Of a DNA stretch of 64,000 bases, positions 33,314 through 42,110 are shown one piece after another; position 1 is the stretch's first letter, and each line of letters begins with the position of its first letter. The notes beneath the pieces are model-generated. The model made no database searches, was not told where the DNA came from, and saw only the letters and a list, made by a program, of their open reading frames with translations. Origin of the DNA: Paracoccaceae bacterium (GTDB lineage Bacteria; Pseudomonadota; Alphaproteobacteria; Rhodobacterales; Rhodobacteraceae); NCBI GenBank assembly GCA_020425125.1, contig JAGQRV010000065.1:1-64000 (forward strand). Reading direction: 5' to 3'. The position numbers and the translations under genes were made by a program.

Positions 33314-34821
33314 CGGAAGCCGGAATGGTGGACCTTCTGGTGATTGGCGGCGGGATCAACGGCGCGGGCATCGCGCGGGACGCCGCAGGTCGCGGTCTGT
33401 CGGTGATCCTGTGCGAGAAGGACGATCTTGCCGAAGGCTGTTCTTCGCGGTCGGGCAAGCTGGTCCATGGCGGTCTGCGCTACCTTGAATATTACGAGTT
33501 CCGTCTGGTGCGCGAGGCGCTGATCGAACGCGAGGTGCTGCTCAACTCTGCCAGCCATATCATCTGGCCGATGCGGTTCGTGCTGCCGCACAGCCCGCAG
33601 GACCGTCCGGCCTGGCTGGTGCGGCTCGGGCTGTTCCTCTACGACCACCTCGGTGGGCGCAAGAAACTTCCTGGGACCCGGACGCTTGACCTGCGCCGCG
33701 CGCCGGAGGGGCAACCGCTGCTCGACCAGTACACCAGGGGCTTCGAATACTCCGACTGCTGGGTGGACGATGCGCGCCTCGTGGTGCTGAACGCTGTCGG
33801 TGCGAAGGAGAACGGCGCCGAAGTGCTGACCCGGACCCCCTGCATCAGCGCCCGGCGGGAAAACGGCGGCTGGACGGCGCAGCTTCGCGACGACCGGACG
33901 GGGCAGGTGCGGACCGTACGCGCCAAGGTGATCGTCAACGCTGCCGGCCCATGGGTGAACGACTTCATCGGCCGGGTCGCGGGGTCGAATTCGCGCCGCA
34001 ATGTGCGTCTGGTAAAGGGCAGCCACATCATCGTCCCGAAATTCTGGGAAGGACGGCAGGCCTATTTGGTGCAGAATCACGACAAGCGCGTGATCTTCAT
34101 CAATCCCTACGAGGGCGACCTCGCCCTGATCGGTACCACCGATGTGGGCTATGAGGGCCGGCCAGAGGACGTCAAGGCCGACGAGACAGAGATCGAATAC
34201 CTGATCGCGGCGGTAAACCGCTACTTCAAGGAAAAGCTCCGGCGCGAAGACGTCATCATGAGCTTTTCGGGCGTGCGGCCGCTGTTCGACGACGGCAAGG
34301 GCAATCCCTCGGCCGTGACGCGCGACTATGTCTTCGACCTCGACGAGACCGGAGGTGCGCCGCTGCTCAACATCTTCGGCGGGAAGATCACCACGTTCCG
34401 CGAACTGGCCGAGCGCGGCATGCACCGGCTTCAGAAGTTCTTCCCGAACATGAAGGGCGACTGGACCGGCGCGGCGCCCTTGCCGGGAGGCGAGATCCCA
34501 GACGCCGATTTCATCGCTTTCCTGGACAACCTGAAGAAGAGCTACCCTTGGATGCCACGGAGCCTCGTGACCCATTTCGGACGCTGCTACGGCGCGCGCA
34601 CGGACCGGATCGTCGGCAATGCGACCTCGCTGGACGGACTCGGCCGGCATTTCGGCGCACAGCTCTACGAGGCCGAGGTGCGCTATCTGGTGTCCAACGA
34701 ATGGGCGCAAACGCCCGACGACGTGCTGCACCGGCGAACCAAGCAGGAACTGCACATGAGCGACCAGGAACGCGCCGCCTTCGCGGACTGGTTCCGGGCC
34801 GAGCTCGCCCAGGCGGCCTGA
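33310..34821 (+). CDS. eryB: EryB erythritol 4-phosphate dehydrogenase (GlpD-like flavoprotein)
   Basis: 503 residues; the ATG overlaps the eryA stop and is preceded by AAAGGAG. The FAD motif is LLVIGGGINGAGIARDAAGRG, followed by SSRSGKLVHGGLRYLEYYEFRLV, VIVNAAGPWVNDF, GTTDVGYEG and NIFGGKITTFRELAE. It is a GlpD-type membrane-associated dehydrogenase passing electrons to quinone. EryB oxidises L-erythritol 4-phosphate to L-3-tetrulose 4-phosphate. It is related to the second dehydrogenase at 22506-24194 but shorter at the C-terminus. The identity is supported by being the second gene of the classic ery operon. Confidence 0.93.
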   Translation: MTEAGMVDLLVIGGGINGAGIARDAAGRGLSVILCEKDDLAEGCSSRSGKLVHGGLRYLEYYEFRLVREALIEREVLLNSASHIIWPMRFVLPHSPQDRPAWLVRLGLFLYDHLGGRKKLPGTRTLDLRRAPEGQPLLDQYTRGFEYSDCWVDDARLVVLNAVGAKENGAEVLTRTPCISARRENGGWTAQLRDDRTGQVRTVRAKVIVNAAGPWVNDFIGRVAGSNSRRNVRLVKGSHIIVPKFWEGRQAYLVQNHDKRVIFINPYEGDLALIGTTDVGYEGRPEDVKADETEIEYLIAAVNRYFKEKLRREDVIMSFSGVRPLFDDGKGNPSAVTRDYVFDLDETGGAPLLNIFGGKITTFRELAERGMHRLQKFFPNMKGDWTGAAPLPGGEIPDADFIAFLDNLKKSYPWMPRSLVTHFGRCYGARTDRIVGNATSLDGLGRHFGAQLYEAEVRYLVSNEWAQTPDDVLHRRTKQELHMSDQERAAFADWFRAELAQAA

Positions 34822-34889
34822 CATTGCTGCAGGGGACGCCGCAGGACGACGTCCCCGACCCGAAAACTCTTGCCGATCGGAATGGCGCG

Positions 34890-35822
34890 ATGCCTCTCAC
34901 ACTGTCGCTGAACACGAATCCCCTGGTGAACCGGTTCGCGGATCCGGACGACCTGATCGATACGGTCGCGCGCGACCTGCGGATTCGCGACCTGCAACTG
35001 ACCCACGAATTCATCAATCCGTCCTGGCCCGCACCGGTCATCCGGCGCCTGACCCGACAGATGGACGCGGCGCTGCAGCGCACCGGGGTGCGCGTGACCT
35101 CGGGCATGACCGGGCCGTACGGGCGGCTCAATCATTTCGGCCATCCCGACCGGGATGTGCGCCGCTACTACATGGACTGGTTCAAGACCTTCGCCGACAT
35201 CACCGGCGACCTCGGCGGCGTCTCGGTCGGCACGCAGTTCGCGATCTTCACCTACAAGGACTATGACGATCCGGCGCGCCGCGAGGAGTTGCTCCAGATC
35301 GCCATCGACTGCTGGGCAGAGGTCGCCGAGCACGCGAAGGCGGCGGGATTGTCCTACGTGTTCTGGGAACCGATGAGCGTCGGCCGCGAATTCGGCGAGA
35401 CGATCGAGGAATGCCTGAAGCTTCAGGATCGCCTGACCGCGGCCGGGATGGCAGTGCCGATGTGGATGATGGCGGATATCGACCACGGCGACGTCACCAG
35501 TGCCAACCCCGCGGACTACGACCCCTATGCCTGGGCGCGGGCGGTCCCGATGGTTTCGCCGATCATTCACATCAAGCAGTCGCTGATGGACAAGGGCGGG
35601 CACCGTCCGTTCACTGCCGCCTTCAATGCGAAGGGAAACATCCAGCCCGAGCCGCTTCTGACCGCCTTTGCCGATGGCGGGGCAAAGGACAACGAGATCT
35701 GCCTCGAACTGTCGTTCAAGGAGCGCGAGCCGAACGACCGAGAAGTAATTCCGCAGATCGCGGAAAGCGTTGCCTTCTGGGCGCCGCATATCGAAACGGG
35801 CGCGGCGGACCTGAAGGTCTGA
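34890..35822 (+). CDS. eryC: EryC tetrulose 4-phosphate racemase (xylose isomerase-like TIM barrel)
   Basis: 310 residues, matching the size of Brucella EryC. It belongs to the AP endonuclease 2/xylose isomerase-like superfamily: barrel segments LQLTHEFINPSW, GVRVTSGMTGPYGRLNHFGHPD, LSYVFWEPMSVGREFGE, VPMWMMADIDHGD and SPIIHIKQSLMDKGGH carry likely metal ligands (E, D, H). Once thought a dehydrogenase, EryC was shown in Brucella to racemise L- to D-3-tetrulose 4-phosphate, which EryH and EryI convert to erythrose 4-phosphate. The ATG at 34890 has only a weak ribosome site. It follows eryB by 68 bases. Confidence 0.92.
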   Translation: MPLTLSLNTNPLVNRFADPDDLIDTVARDLRIRDLQLTHEFINPSWPAPVIRRLTRQMDAALQRTGVRVTSGMTGPYGRLNHFGHPDRDVRRYYMDWFKTFADITGDLGGVSVGTQFAIFTYKDYDDPARREELLQIAIDCWAEVAEHAKAAGLSYVFWEPMSVGREFGETIEECLKLQDRLTAAGMAVPMWMMADIDHGDVTSANPADYDPYAWARAVPMVSPIIHIKQSLMDKGGHRPFTAAFNAKGNIQPEPLLTAFADGGAKDNEICLELSFKEREPNDREVIPQIAESVAFWAPHIETGAADLKV

Positions 35823-35939
35823 AGGGGCGCTTGGGGTGCGGTTTGACACGGGAGTCGGATGAGACCTATCCTGAAACGGTACAAAACTCTCTCGACGCGC
35901 ACGCCTTGCGCGGACAAGCGTTATGGCTGAGGCGGAATA

Positions 35940-36887
35940 GTGGCGCCGACCGATCCCGAGAAATCGTTGGCCATTCGCGCGGTCTGGCTCCACTACGCCG
36001 GGGGACTGACCCAGGCTGCGGTGGCCGAGCGCCTCGGGATCGCGTCCGTCAAGGCGCATCGCCTGATCGCGCGCGCCGTCGCCGACGGGGTCGTGAAGGT
36101 CAGCATCGACGGTGACATCGTCGAATGCATTGATCTTGAGCGCAAGCTTTCGGACCGATACGGGCTCGACTTCTGCGAGGTTGCGCCCGATCTCGGCGAG
36201 GACGGGCTGCCGCTGCGCGCGCTCGGTCTTGCGGGCGCGAGCTTCCTCCGCCGCGAGATCGAGCGACGCGAGCACGAGGTGATCGGCCTGGGTCATGGCC
36301 GGACCCTCGCCGCTGCCGTGCAGCAATTGCCGCGCCTCGACGCCAAGGGGGTGAACTTCGTGTCTCTCCTTGGCGGGCTGACCCGCAACTACGCTGCCAA
36401 TCCCTATGACGTGATGCACCATCTGGCTGAACGCACCGGGGCACAGGCCTATGTCATGCCGGTGCCGTTCTTCGCCAATTCGGTCGGGGACCGTGAGGTT
36501 CTTCTGGCGCAGCGCGGGGTCCGCGAGGTGTTCCAGATGGCCGAGACGTCCGGCCTGAAGATTGTCGGGATCGGGACGGTCGGCCCGGAAACGCAACTGG
36601 TGACGACAGGCATGATCGAGATGAGCGAGATCGACGAGATCGCCGCGGGCGGCGGCGTCGGCGAGCTGCTCGGGCATTTCTTCGACGCGGACGGGAAGGT
36701 CATTTCGACCCCCCTGACCGCGCGGACCCTCGCGGCCCAGCCGGGCGATCCCGGAAGCAGCCGCGTGATCGCCATCGCGGGCGGCGCCGAAAAGGTCGCC
36801 GCCATCGAGGCGGTGCTGAAGAGCGGACAACTGACCGGGCTCATCACCGACGAACTGACGGCCAAGTCGATTCTGGGCGAGGCGTGA
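35940..36887 (+). CDS. eryD: EryD, SorC-family repressor of erythritol catabolism
   Basis: 315 residues from GTG at 35940. The N-terminal helix-turn-helix (LHYAGGLTQAAVAERLGIASVKAHRLIARAV, about residues 17-48) is followed by the SorC sugar-binding domain from DLERKLSDRYGLD (about residue 62) to the end. Ligand-domain motifs: VIGLGHGRTLAAAV, SLLGGLTRNYAANPYD, FFANSVGDREVLL, IVGIGTVGPETQLVTTG and GGVGELLGHFFDADG. In Brucella EryD represses the ery operon until erythritol is present. The same sensor domain is found, without the helix-turn-helix, at the C-terminus of the transporter ATPase at 28085-30421. It converges on the malK-type gene. Confidence 0.93.
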   Translation: MAPTDPEKSLAIRAVWLHYAGGLTQAAVAERLGIASVKAHRLIARAVADGVVKVSIDGDIVECIDLERKLSDRYGLDFCEVAPDLGEDGLPLRALGLAGASFLRREIERREHEVIGLGHGRTLAAAVQQLPRLDAKGVNFVSLLGGLTRNYAANPYDVMHHLAERTGAQAYVMPVPFFANSVGDREVLLAQRGVREVFQMAETSGLKIVGIGTVGPETQLVTTGMIEMSEIDEIAAGGGVGELLGHFFDADGKVISTPLTARTLAAQPGDPGSSRVIAIAGGAEKVAAIEAVLKSGQLTGLITDELTAKSILGEA

Positions 36888-36938
36888 GCACCGGCGGCGC
36901 CGCGCCGTCCCCAACTGCCCCGACGGCCGGCCTGCCGC

Positions 36939-37937
36939 TCAGGCGACGCGGCGGCCTTCCTGATCGAACATGAACGCGTTCTGCGGATCGTAGCCCAGCG
37001 AGACCGGGCTGTCAGGCGAGACATGATGCTGCCCGAACAGGCGAACCGTCAGCTTCTCCTCTTTTCCGAGATCGACGATCACGTTGGTGTCGCCGCCAAG
37101 CTCCTCCACATGCACCACCTTGCCCGAGAGAGGTCCGTCAGCCGCAATGGTCAGGTGCTCGGGGCGGATGCCGATGGTGCGGCCGCCCTCGGCGCCGACA
37201 CGTGCCGCGGGCAGGAAGTTCATCGACGGGGCACCGAGGAAGCCGGCAACGAACTGGTTCGCCGGGTTGTTGTACAGCTCCATCGGGCTGCCGACCTGTT
37301 CGACGCGACCGTCGCGGAGCACCACGATCTTGTCGGCCAGCGTCATCGCCTCGGTCTGGTCGTGGGTGACATAGATCATCGACCCCTTCAGGGTGCGGTG
37401 CAGGTTGGCGATCTCGATCCGCGTGTTCATCCGGAGCGCGGCGTCGAGGTTCGACAGCGGCTCGTCGAACAGGAACAGCTTCGGCTGGCGGACGATTGCG
37501 CGGCCGATCGCGACCCGCTGGCGCTGCCCGCCCGAAAGCTCGGCCGGGCGGCGCTGCAGATAGGGCTCCAGGTTGAGCATCCGGCTGGCCTCGGAGACGC
37601 GGGCGTCGATCACGTCGCGGGGCTGGCCTTCCTGCTTGAGGGCGAGCGCCATGTTGTCGCGTACGGTCAGGTGCGGGTAAAGCGCGTAGCTCTGGAACAC
37701 CATGGCGATGCCGCGCTTTGCGGGCGGGGTCTGGTTGACGAGCTGCCCGCCGATGCGGATGTCGCCCGACGTGGCGTCCTCGAGGCCCGCGATCACGCGC
37801 AGCAGGGTGGACTTGCCGCAGCCCGAGGGGCCGACGAAGACGACGAATTCGCCGTCCTCGACCTGAAGGTCGATGTTCTTCAGGACGTCGACCTTGCCGA
37901 AGGACTTGCAGACATTGGAGAGGGTCAGGGCGGTCAT
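36939..37937 (-). CDS. MalK/UgpC-type ABC transporter ATPase (amino-sugar importer)
   Basis: 332 residues of the CUT1 ATPase family. Walker A GPSGCGKST, signature LSGGQRQRVAIGRAIV, Walker B LFLFDEPLSNLDAAL and the switch histidine VTHDQTEAMTLAD are all present, followed by a C-terminal regulatory (TOBE) domain with TIGIRPEHLTI. It energises import through the two permeases encoded upstream. The gene starts nine bases after the oxidoreductase stop and is the last of a minus-strand operon beginning with murQ. MsmX/UgpC-like ATPases sometimes serve several importers; the operon position suggests this one is dedicated. Confidence 0.93.
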   Translation of the reverse strand: MTALTLSNVCKSFGKVDVLKNIDLQVEDGEFVVFVGPSGCGKSTLLRVIAGLEDATSGDIRIGGQLVNQTPPAKRGIAMVFQSYALYPHLTVRDNMALALKQEGQPRDVIDARVSEASRMLNLEPYLQRRPAELSGGQRQRVAIGRAIVRQPKLFLFDEPLSNLDAALRMNTRIEIANLHRTLKGSMIYVTHDQTEAMTLADKIVVLRDGRVEQVGSPMELYNNPANQFVAGFLGAPSMNFLPAARVGAEGGRTIGIRPEHLTIAADGPLSGKVVHVEELGGDTNVIVDLGKEEKLTVRLFGQHHVSPDSPVSLGYDPQNAFMFDQEGRRVA

Positions 37938-37946
37938 GGCGGTCTC

Positions 37947-38963
37947 CTAGAGGCTGATGGCGCGGCCGGTGCGGATGCTTTCGTCGGCGGCGAGGCAGAT
38001 GCGGAGCGACTGAACGGCGTCGCTCATGTGGCGGGTGAGGTCGAGGTCTTCGGCAATGGACTTCAGCATGAAGGCCTGCTCGGCGTCGCAGAGCGCCTGG
38101 TGGTCGGGTTCGTCCGGCAATTCGATGCGGCGGTCGCCCGCCAGCGTGTGGACGAGAAGTCCGCCGACCCGGGTGTGCCCGCCGATATCGGCCGAGGCCC
38201 CCTTGTCCGCGTCGGTGATCGAGACGGCGCCGTTCGGGCTGACGATATCCTTCACGAAGAAGGCGGTCTCCGACATCATCGGGCCCCAGCCGGCCTCGTA
38301 CCAGCCGACCGAGCCGTCGGCGAAGACCACCTGGAACTGGCCGTAATTGTACATCTCCGGCGCGATCTCGTCGGAAAGCCGCAGCCCGATGCCGTGGACC
38401 CGGATGGGCGTGGCGTCGGTGATCTGGCACATCACGTCGACATAGTGGACACCGCAGTCGACAATGGGCGATGTCGTCTGCATCAGGGCCTTGTGGGTCT
38501 CCCATTCGGCGCCCGTGCTCTGCTGGTTCAGGTTGAGCCGGAAGACGTACGGCCCCCCGAGCGCGCGGGCTTCCGCGATCAGGCGCACCCAAGACGGGTG
38601 GTGGCGCAGGATGTAGCCGACCACGAGCTTGCGGCCCGTCTTCTCGGCCGTCGCGACGACGCATTCGGCGTCCTCGGCGCTCGTGGCCAGCGGCTTCTCG
38701 ACGAAGACATGGGCACCGGCCTCCATCGCCGCGATGGCCTGCGCGGCATGGCTGTCCGAATAGGTCGCGATCACCACCAGGTCGGGCCGGGTTTCCATGC
38801 CTTCGGCGAAACTGGCGAAGCGGGGATAGGCGCCGAGGTCCTCGGGAAGATCGACGGGCGAGCGGTTCACCAGCCCGACGATCCGGGATCCGTCGTGGCG
38901 GTGGTGGGCGAGCGTATGCGCACGCCCCATGTTGCCGAGGCCCACGATCAGGACACGGGTCAT
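37947..38963 (-). CDS. Gfo/Idh/MocA-family NAD(P)-dependent oxidoreductase
   Basis: 338 residues; its ATG at 38963 overlaps the stop of the permease gene (ATGA). The N-terminal Rossmann motif is VLIVGLGNMGRAHTLAHHRH, the signature EKPLATS follows in HVFVEKPLAT, and the substrate-side DCGVHYVDVM with conserved D and H is typical. Family members oxidise or epimerise sugars and inositols, or cleave amino-sugar derivatives. Its place inside the transporter operon suggests it acts on the imported sugar before or instead of phosphorylation. The substrate cannot be predicted from the sequence. Confidence 0.9.
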   Translation of the reverse strand: MTRVLIVGLGNMGRAHTLAHHRHDGSRIVGLVNRSPVDLPEDLGAYPRFASFAEGMETRPDLVVIATYSDSHAAQAIAAMEAGAHVFVEKPLATSAEDAECVVATAEKTGRKLVVGYILRHHPSWVRLIAEARALGGPYVFRLNLNQQSTGAEWETHKALMQTTSPIVDCGVHYVDVMCQITDATPIRVHGIGLRLSDEIAPEMYNYGQFQVVFADGSVGWYEAGWGPMMSETAFFVKDIVSPNGAVSITDADKGASADIGGHTRVGGLLVHTLAGDRRIELPDEPDHQALCDAEQAFMLKSIAEDLDLTRHMSDAVQSLRICLAADESIRTGRAISL

Positions 38964-39799
38964 TTCACCGCTCCGGAGGTGATGCCGCGGATGAGCTGCC
39001 GCGAGAAGATCACATAGAGGATCAGCACCGGGAGGATCGCCAGCGACAGTGCCGAGAGGACGGCGTTCCAGTCGGTGACGAACTGGCCGATGAAGACCTG
39101 GCTGCCCAGCGTGAGGGTCTTGGTGCCCTCGGACGGGGCCAGGATCAGCGGGAACCAGAGGTCGTTCCAGATCGGGATCATGTTGAAGACCGCAACGGTG
39201 GCCATTGCCGGGCGAACCAGCGGCAGAACGAGGCGGAAGAAGATCGTGTATTCGCTGAGCCCGTCGATCCGTCCGGCATTCTTCAGATCGTCCGACACCT
39301 GCCGCATGAACTCCGACAGGATGAAGACGGCCAGAGGCAGTCCCTGCGCGGTATAGACGAGGATCAGCGCCATCAGCGTGTTCACCAGTCCGGACGCCAC
39401 CATCATCTCGAGGATCGCGACGGTGCCGATCCGGATCGGGATCATGATGCCAAGCGCCAGGTAGAGGCCCATCAGCGCATTGCCCTTGAAGCGGTATTCG
39501 GAGAGCGCGAAGGCCGCCATGGCGCCGAAGAGCAGCACCAGGAAGAGCGAGACGACGGTCACGATCATCGAGTTCTGGAAGTAGAGGAAGAAGTCCCCCT
39601 GCTCCATGACCGTGCGATAGCCGATCAATGAGAAGCTGTCGGCGCTCGGCAATGCGAGAGGCTCGCGGAAGATCGCCTTGCGGGTCTTGAAGCTGTTGAC
39701 GATGATCACGAAGACCGGGAACAGCGCGATGATCGTGTAGACGATCAGGACGGCATGTGCGGCGGCCGAGTTGAGCGGGTTTTGGCGTGCCTTGTTCAT
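38960..39799 (-). CDS. ABC sugar transporter permease, MalG type
   Basis: 279 residues of the CUT1 MalG family with six membrane segments, the first being AHAVLIVYTIIALFPVFVIIVNSF. The ATPase-coupling EAA loop reads NAGRIDGLSEYTIFFRLVLPLVRPA. It overlaps the oxidoreductase gene by four bases and follows the MalF-type permease by nine. Together with that permease it forms the membrane channel of the amino-sugar importer. Confidence 0.92.
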   Translation of the reverse strand: MNKARQNPLNSAAAHAVLIVYTIIALFPVFVIIVNSFKTRKAIFREPLALPSADSFSLIGYRTVMEQGDFFLYFQNSMIVTVVSLFLVLLFGAMAAFALSEYRFKGNALMGLYLALGIMIPIRIGTVAILEMMVASGLVNTLMALILVYTAQGLPLAVFILSEFMRQVSDDLKNAGRIDGLSEYTIFFRLVLPLVRPAMATVAVFNMIPIWNDLWFPLILAPSEGTKTLTLGSQVFIGQFVTDWNAVLSALSLAILPVLILYVIFSRQLIRGITSGAVK

Positions 39800-39808
39800 C
39801 GTCGGTCC

Positions 39809-40723
39809 TCAGAGCTGGTAACGGCGCATCCGGCGCTGGATGCCGAAGAGATAGAGGCAGACCCCGGCCAGGATGATCGCGAACATGGCGGTGGCGATGG
39901 CCGAGCCCATATGCGGGTCGCCGATCTGGAGCTGGAAGCCGAAGAAGGTGCGATAGAGGAAGGTGCCAAGGATGTCGGTCGCGAAATCCGGCCCTGCGAG
40001 CGCCCCTTGCGACGCATAGATGAGGTCGAAGGCGTTGAAGTTTCCGACGAAGGTCAGGATCGAGATGATCCCGATCGACGGCAGGATCAGCGGCAGCTTG
40101 ATCTTCCAGAACGCGGCCATGCCGGTGATACCGTCGATCTCGCCGGCTTCCAGGATCTCTTCCGGGATCGACAGGAGCGCCGCGTAGATCAGCATCATCG
40201 GGATGCCGACGAACTGCCAGACCGAGATCAGCGCCAGCGTGGTGAGGGCGTAGTCCTCCTTGCCGAGCCAGGGCTGGTAGAGCCATTTCAGGCCGATGGC
40301 GTCGAGCATTTCGGGCGCGATGCCCCAGATCGGCGACAGGATCAGTTTCCAGGCAAATCCCACGATCACGAAGCTGAGGATCGTCGGCACGAAGATCGCT
40401 GACCGGTAGAGCGCCGCGAAGCGCAAACGCGGGTGTGACAGGATTGCCGCGAGCATGATGCCGATCGGGTTCTGCACCACCATGTGGATGAAGAAGAACC
40501 AGAAATTGTTGCCGAGCGCATTCCAGAATGCGCCGGACCAGTTCGGATCACCGAACAGGGTCTTGAAGTTCTGCAGCCCGACGAAAACGGTCGTCTGATC
40601 CACTTGGGAATAGAGCGCCAGCCTGAGAGTGTTGAAGAGCGGGAAGATCATGATCGCCGTGTAGACCAGCACTGCGGGCGCCAGAAACACGAGGACATGC
40701 CAACGGATACGGAATCCGGTCAT
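39809..40723 (-). CDS. ABC sugar transporter permease, MalF type
   Basis: 304 residues from the ATG at 40723, preceded by GGAGG; the longer open frame reads back through the binding-protein gene region and is rejected. Membrane segments start at WHVLVFLAPAVLVYTAIMIFPLF, and the EAA coupling loop is EILEAGEIDGITGMAAFWKIKLPLILPS. This is the family partner of the MalG-type permease encoded just downstream. The periplasmic binding-protein gene lies 61 bases upstream. Confidence 0.92.
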   Translation of the reverse strand: MTGFRIRWHVLVFLAPAVLVYTAIMIFPLFNTLRLALYSQVDQTTVFVGLQNFKTLFGDPNWSGAFWNALGNNFWFFFIHMVVQNPIGIMLAAILSHPRLRFAALYRSAIFVPTILSFVIVGFAWKLILSPIWGIAPEMLDAIGLKWLYQPWLGKEDYALTTLALISVWQFVGIPMMLIYAALLSIPEEILEAGEIDGITGMAAFWKIKLPLILPSIGIISILTFVGNFNAFDLIYASQGALAGPDFATDILGTFLYRTFFGFQLQIGDPHMGSAIATAMFAIILAGVCLYLFGIQRRMRRYQL

Positions 40724-40784
40724 CGGAACCTCCGGGGAAATCCCGGGCGGTGCGGCCGCCCGGGAAGGGTCTGGATTCAGGTGG

Positions 40785-42041
40785 TCAGTGCTGCTGCGGC
40801 TTGTACCAGCTGGCCAGGCCTTCCTGCAGGCTTTCGCCCAGCTCCTCCGGCGTGGCCGTGCCCTTGATCGCCTGCACGGATGCGTTCCAGGTCTCGTTTT
40901 CCAGGTTGGGCGTGCCGCGGGAAAGGATCTGATAGGTCGAACGGATCGTCGACTCGCATTCATCGCGCCAGCTCACGAATTCCTGCGCCAGCGGGTCGTC
41001 CAGCTGGACGTCGAAATCCGACAACGAGAAGAAGCCGGGCAGGGCATTCGAGTAGATCGTCGCGAATTCTTCGGATCCGACCCAGTCGAGGAAGGTCTTC
41101 GCCGCTTCGACATTCTTGGACGCGGCGTTGAGACCCATGGCAATGTCGGTGTGGTCCGAGATGTAGCAGGGATCGTCGGCGTTCTTTACCGGCGGCTTGA
41201 AGGCACCCATCTCGAAATCGGCAAGCTGGTTGAACCCGGCGATCTCCCACGATCCCGCGGGATAGATGGCGGCACGCCCGAGCGTGAACAGGTTCTGGCT
41301 GTCGGGATAGGTCTGCGCCTCATAGCCGTCGCCCAGATAGGGGGCCCAGCGATGCAGCGTGGCATAGGGTTCGACCCATTGCGGATCGGTCAGCTTCTGG
41401 GTGCCCGCGATCAGGGCCAGCCGGCCCTCCTCACCCTTCCAGTAGTTCGGGCCGATATTCTGGTAGCCCATGGTCGCGGCTTCCCATTGATCATTCGTGC
41501 CCATCGCCATCGGGATGTAGGTGCCATCCTCCTTGATCTTCTCGAGGACGTCGAAGAACTGGTCCTCGGTTTCGGGAACGTCGAGGCCCAGCTCGGCGAA
41601 GGCATCCTTGTTGTAGATGAAGCCGTGGATCACGCTGGCGATCGGAACGCAGAAGGTGTGCGCGCCGTCATCGGTCTGCCAGGCGGACTTGGCGACATCC
41701 GAGAAGTTGGCCATCGTTTCGAGATCGGTCAGATCCGCGAGCTGGCCGGCCTGGAACAGCGCCAGCGAGGCGTCGAACGGCCGGCAGGTGATCAGGTCGC
41801 CCGCGGAGCCGGCGTTGAGCTTGGAGTTCAGCACGGCATTGTACTCGGCCGGTGCGGACGGCGCGAACTTGATCTTGATGCCCGGATGGTTGGCTTCGAA
41901 GGCGGGGATGATCTTGTCCTGCCAGAGCGTCAGATCGTCGTTGCGCCAGCTTTCGATCGTCAGCGTCACGTCTTCGGCCCAGGCTGCTTGCGCCAGGACG
42001 GTCGAGGTCAGAAGGACGGCAAGCCTGAATTTCGATGCCAT
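40785..42041 (-). CDS. Periplasmic sugar-binding protein of CUT1 (MalE/UgpB-like) type
   Basis: 418 residues. A signal peptide (MASKFRLAVLLTSTVLAQAAWA) is followed by a mature part starting EDVTLTIESWRNDDLTLWQDKIIPAFEANHPGIKI with its first conserved helix. Family landmarks GDLITCRPFDASLALFQAGQLADLTDL and FTLGRAAIYPAGSWEIAG are present. It is expected to capture GlcNAc, chitooligosaccharide or MurNAc in the periplasm and hand it to the two permeases, judging from the neighbouring murQ and nagA genes. The ligand is inferred only. Confidence 0.88.
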   Translation of the reverse strand: MASKFRLAVLLTSTVLAQAAWAEDVTLTIESWRNDDLTLWQDKIIPAFEANHPGIKIKFAPSAPAEYNAVLNSKLNAGSAGDLITCRPFDASLALFQAGQLADLTDLETMANFSDVAKSAWQTDDGAHTFCVPIASVIHGFIYNKDAFAELGLDVPETEDQFFDVLEKIKEDGTYIPMAMGTNDQWEAATMGYQNIGPNYWKGEEGRLALIAGTQKLTDPQWVEPYATLHRWAPYLGDGYEAQTYPDSQNLFTLGRAAIYPAGSWEIAGFNQLADFEMGAFKPPVKNADDPCYISDHTDIAMGLNAASKNVEAAKTFLDWVGSEEFATIYSNALPGFFSLSDFDVQLDDPLAQEFVSWRDECESTIRSTYQILSRGTPNLENETWNASVQAIKGTATPEELGESLQEGLASWYKPQQH

Positions 42042-42110
42042 GCGTGGGTCTCCCTTTTCGTTTCGAGTCTGTATGTGTCTGTCGGCTGCGTCGTGCCGGT
42101 CCTGCCGGCG

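Noticed and set aside
37138-40286. Long minus-strand frames overlapping the importer operon, one of 779 codons ending in the oxidoreductase
   Set aside because: Only the C-terminal 338 residues of the long frame match a protein family (Gfo/Idh). The upstream part is an out-of-frame read of the two permease genes, so a fusion is not real.
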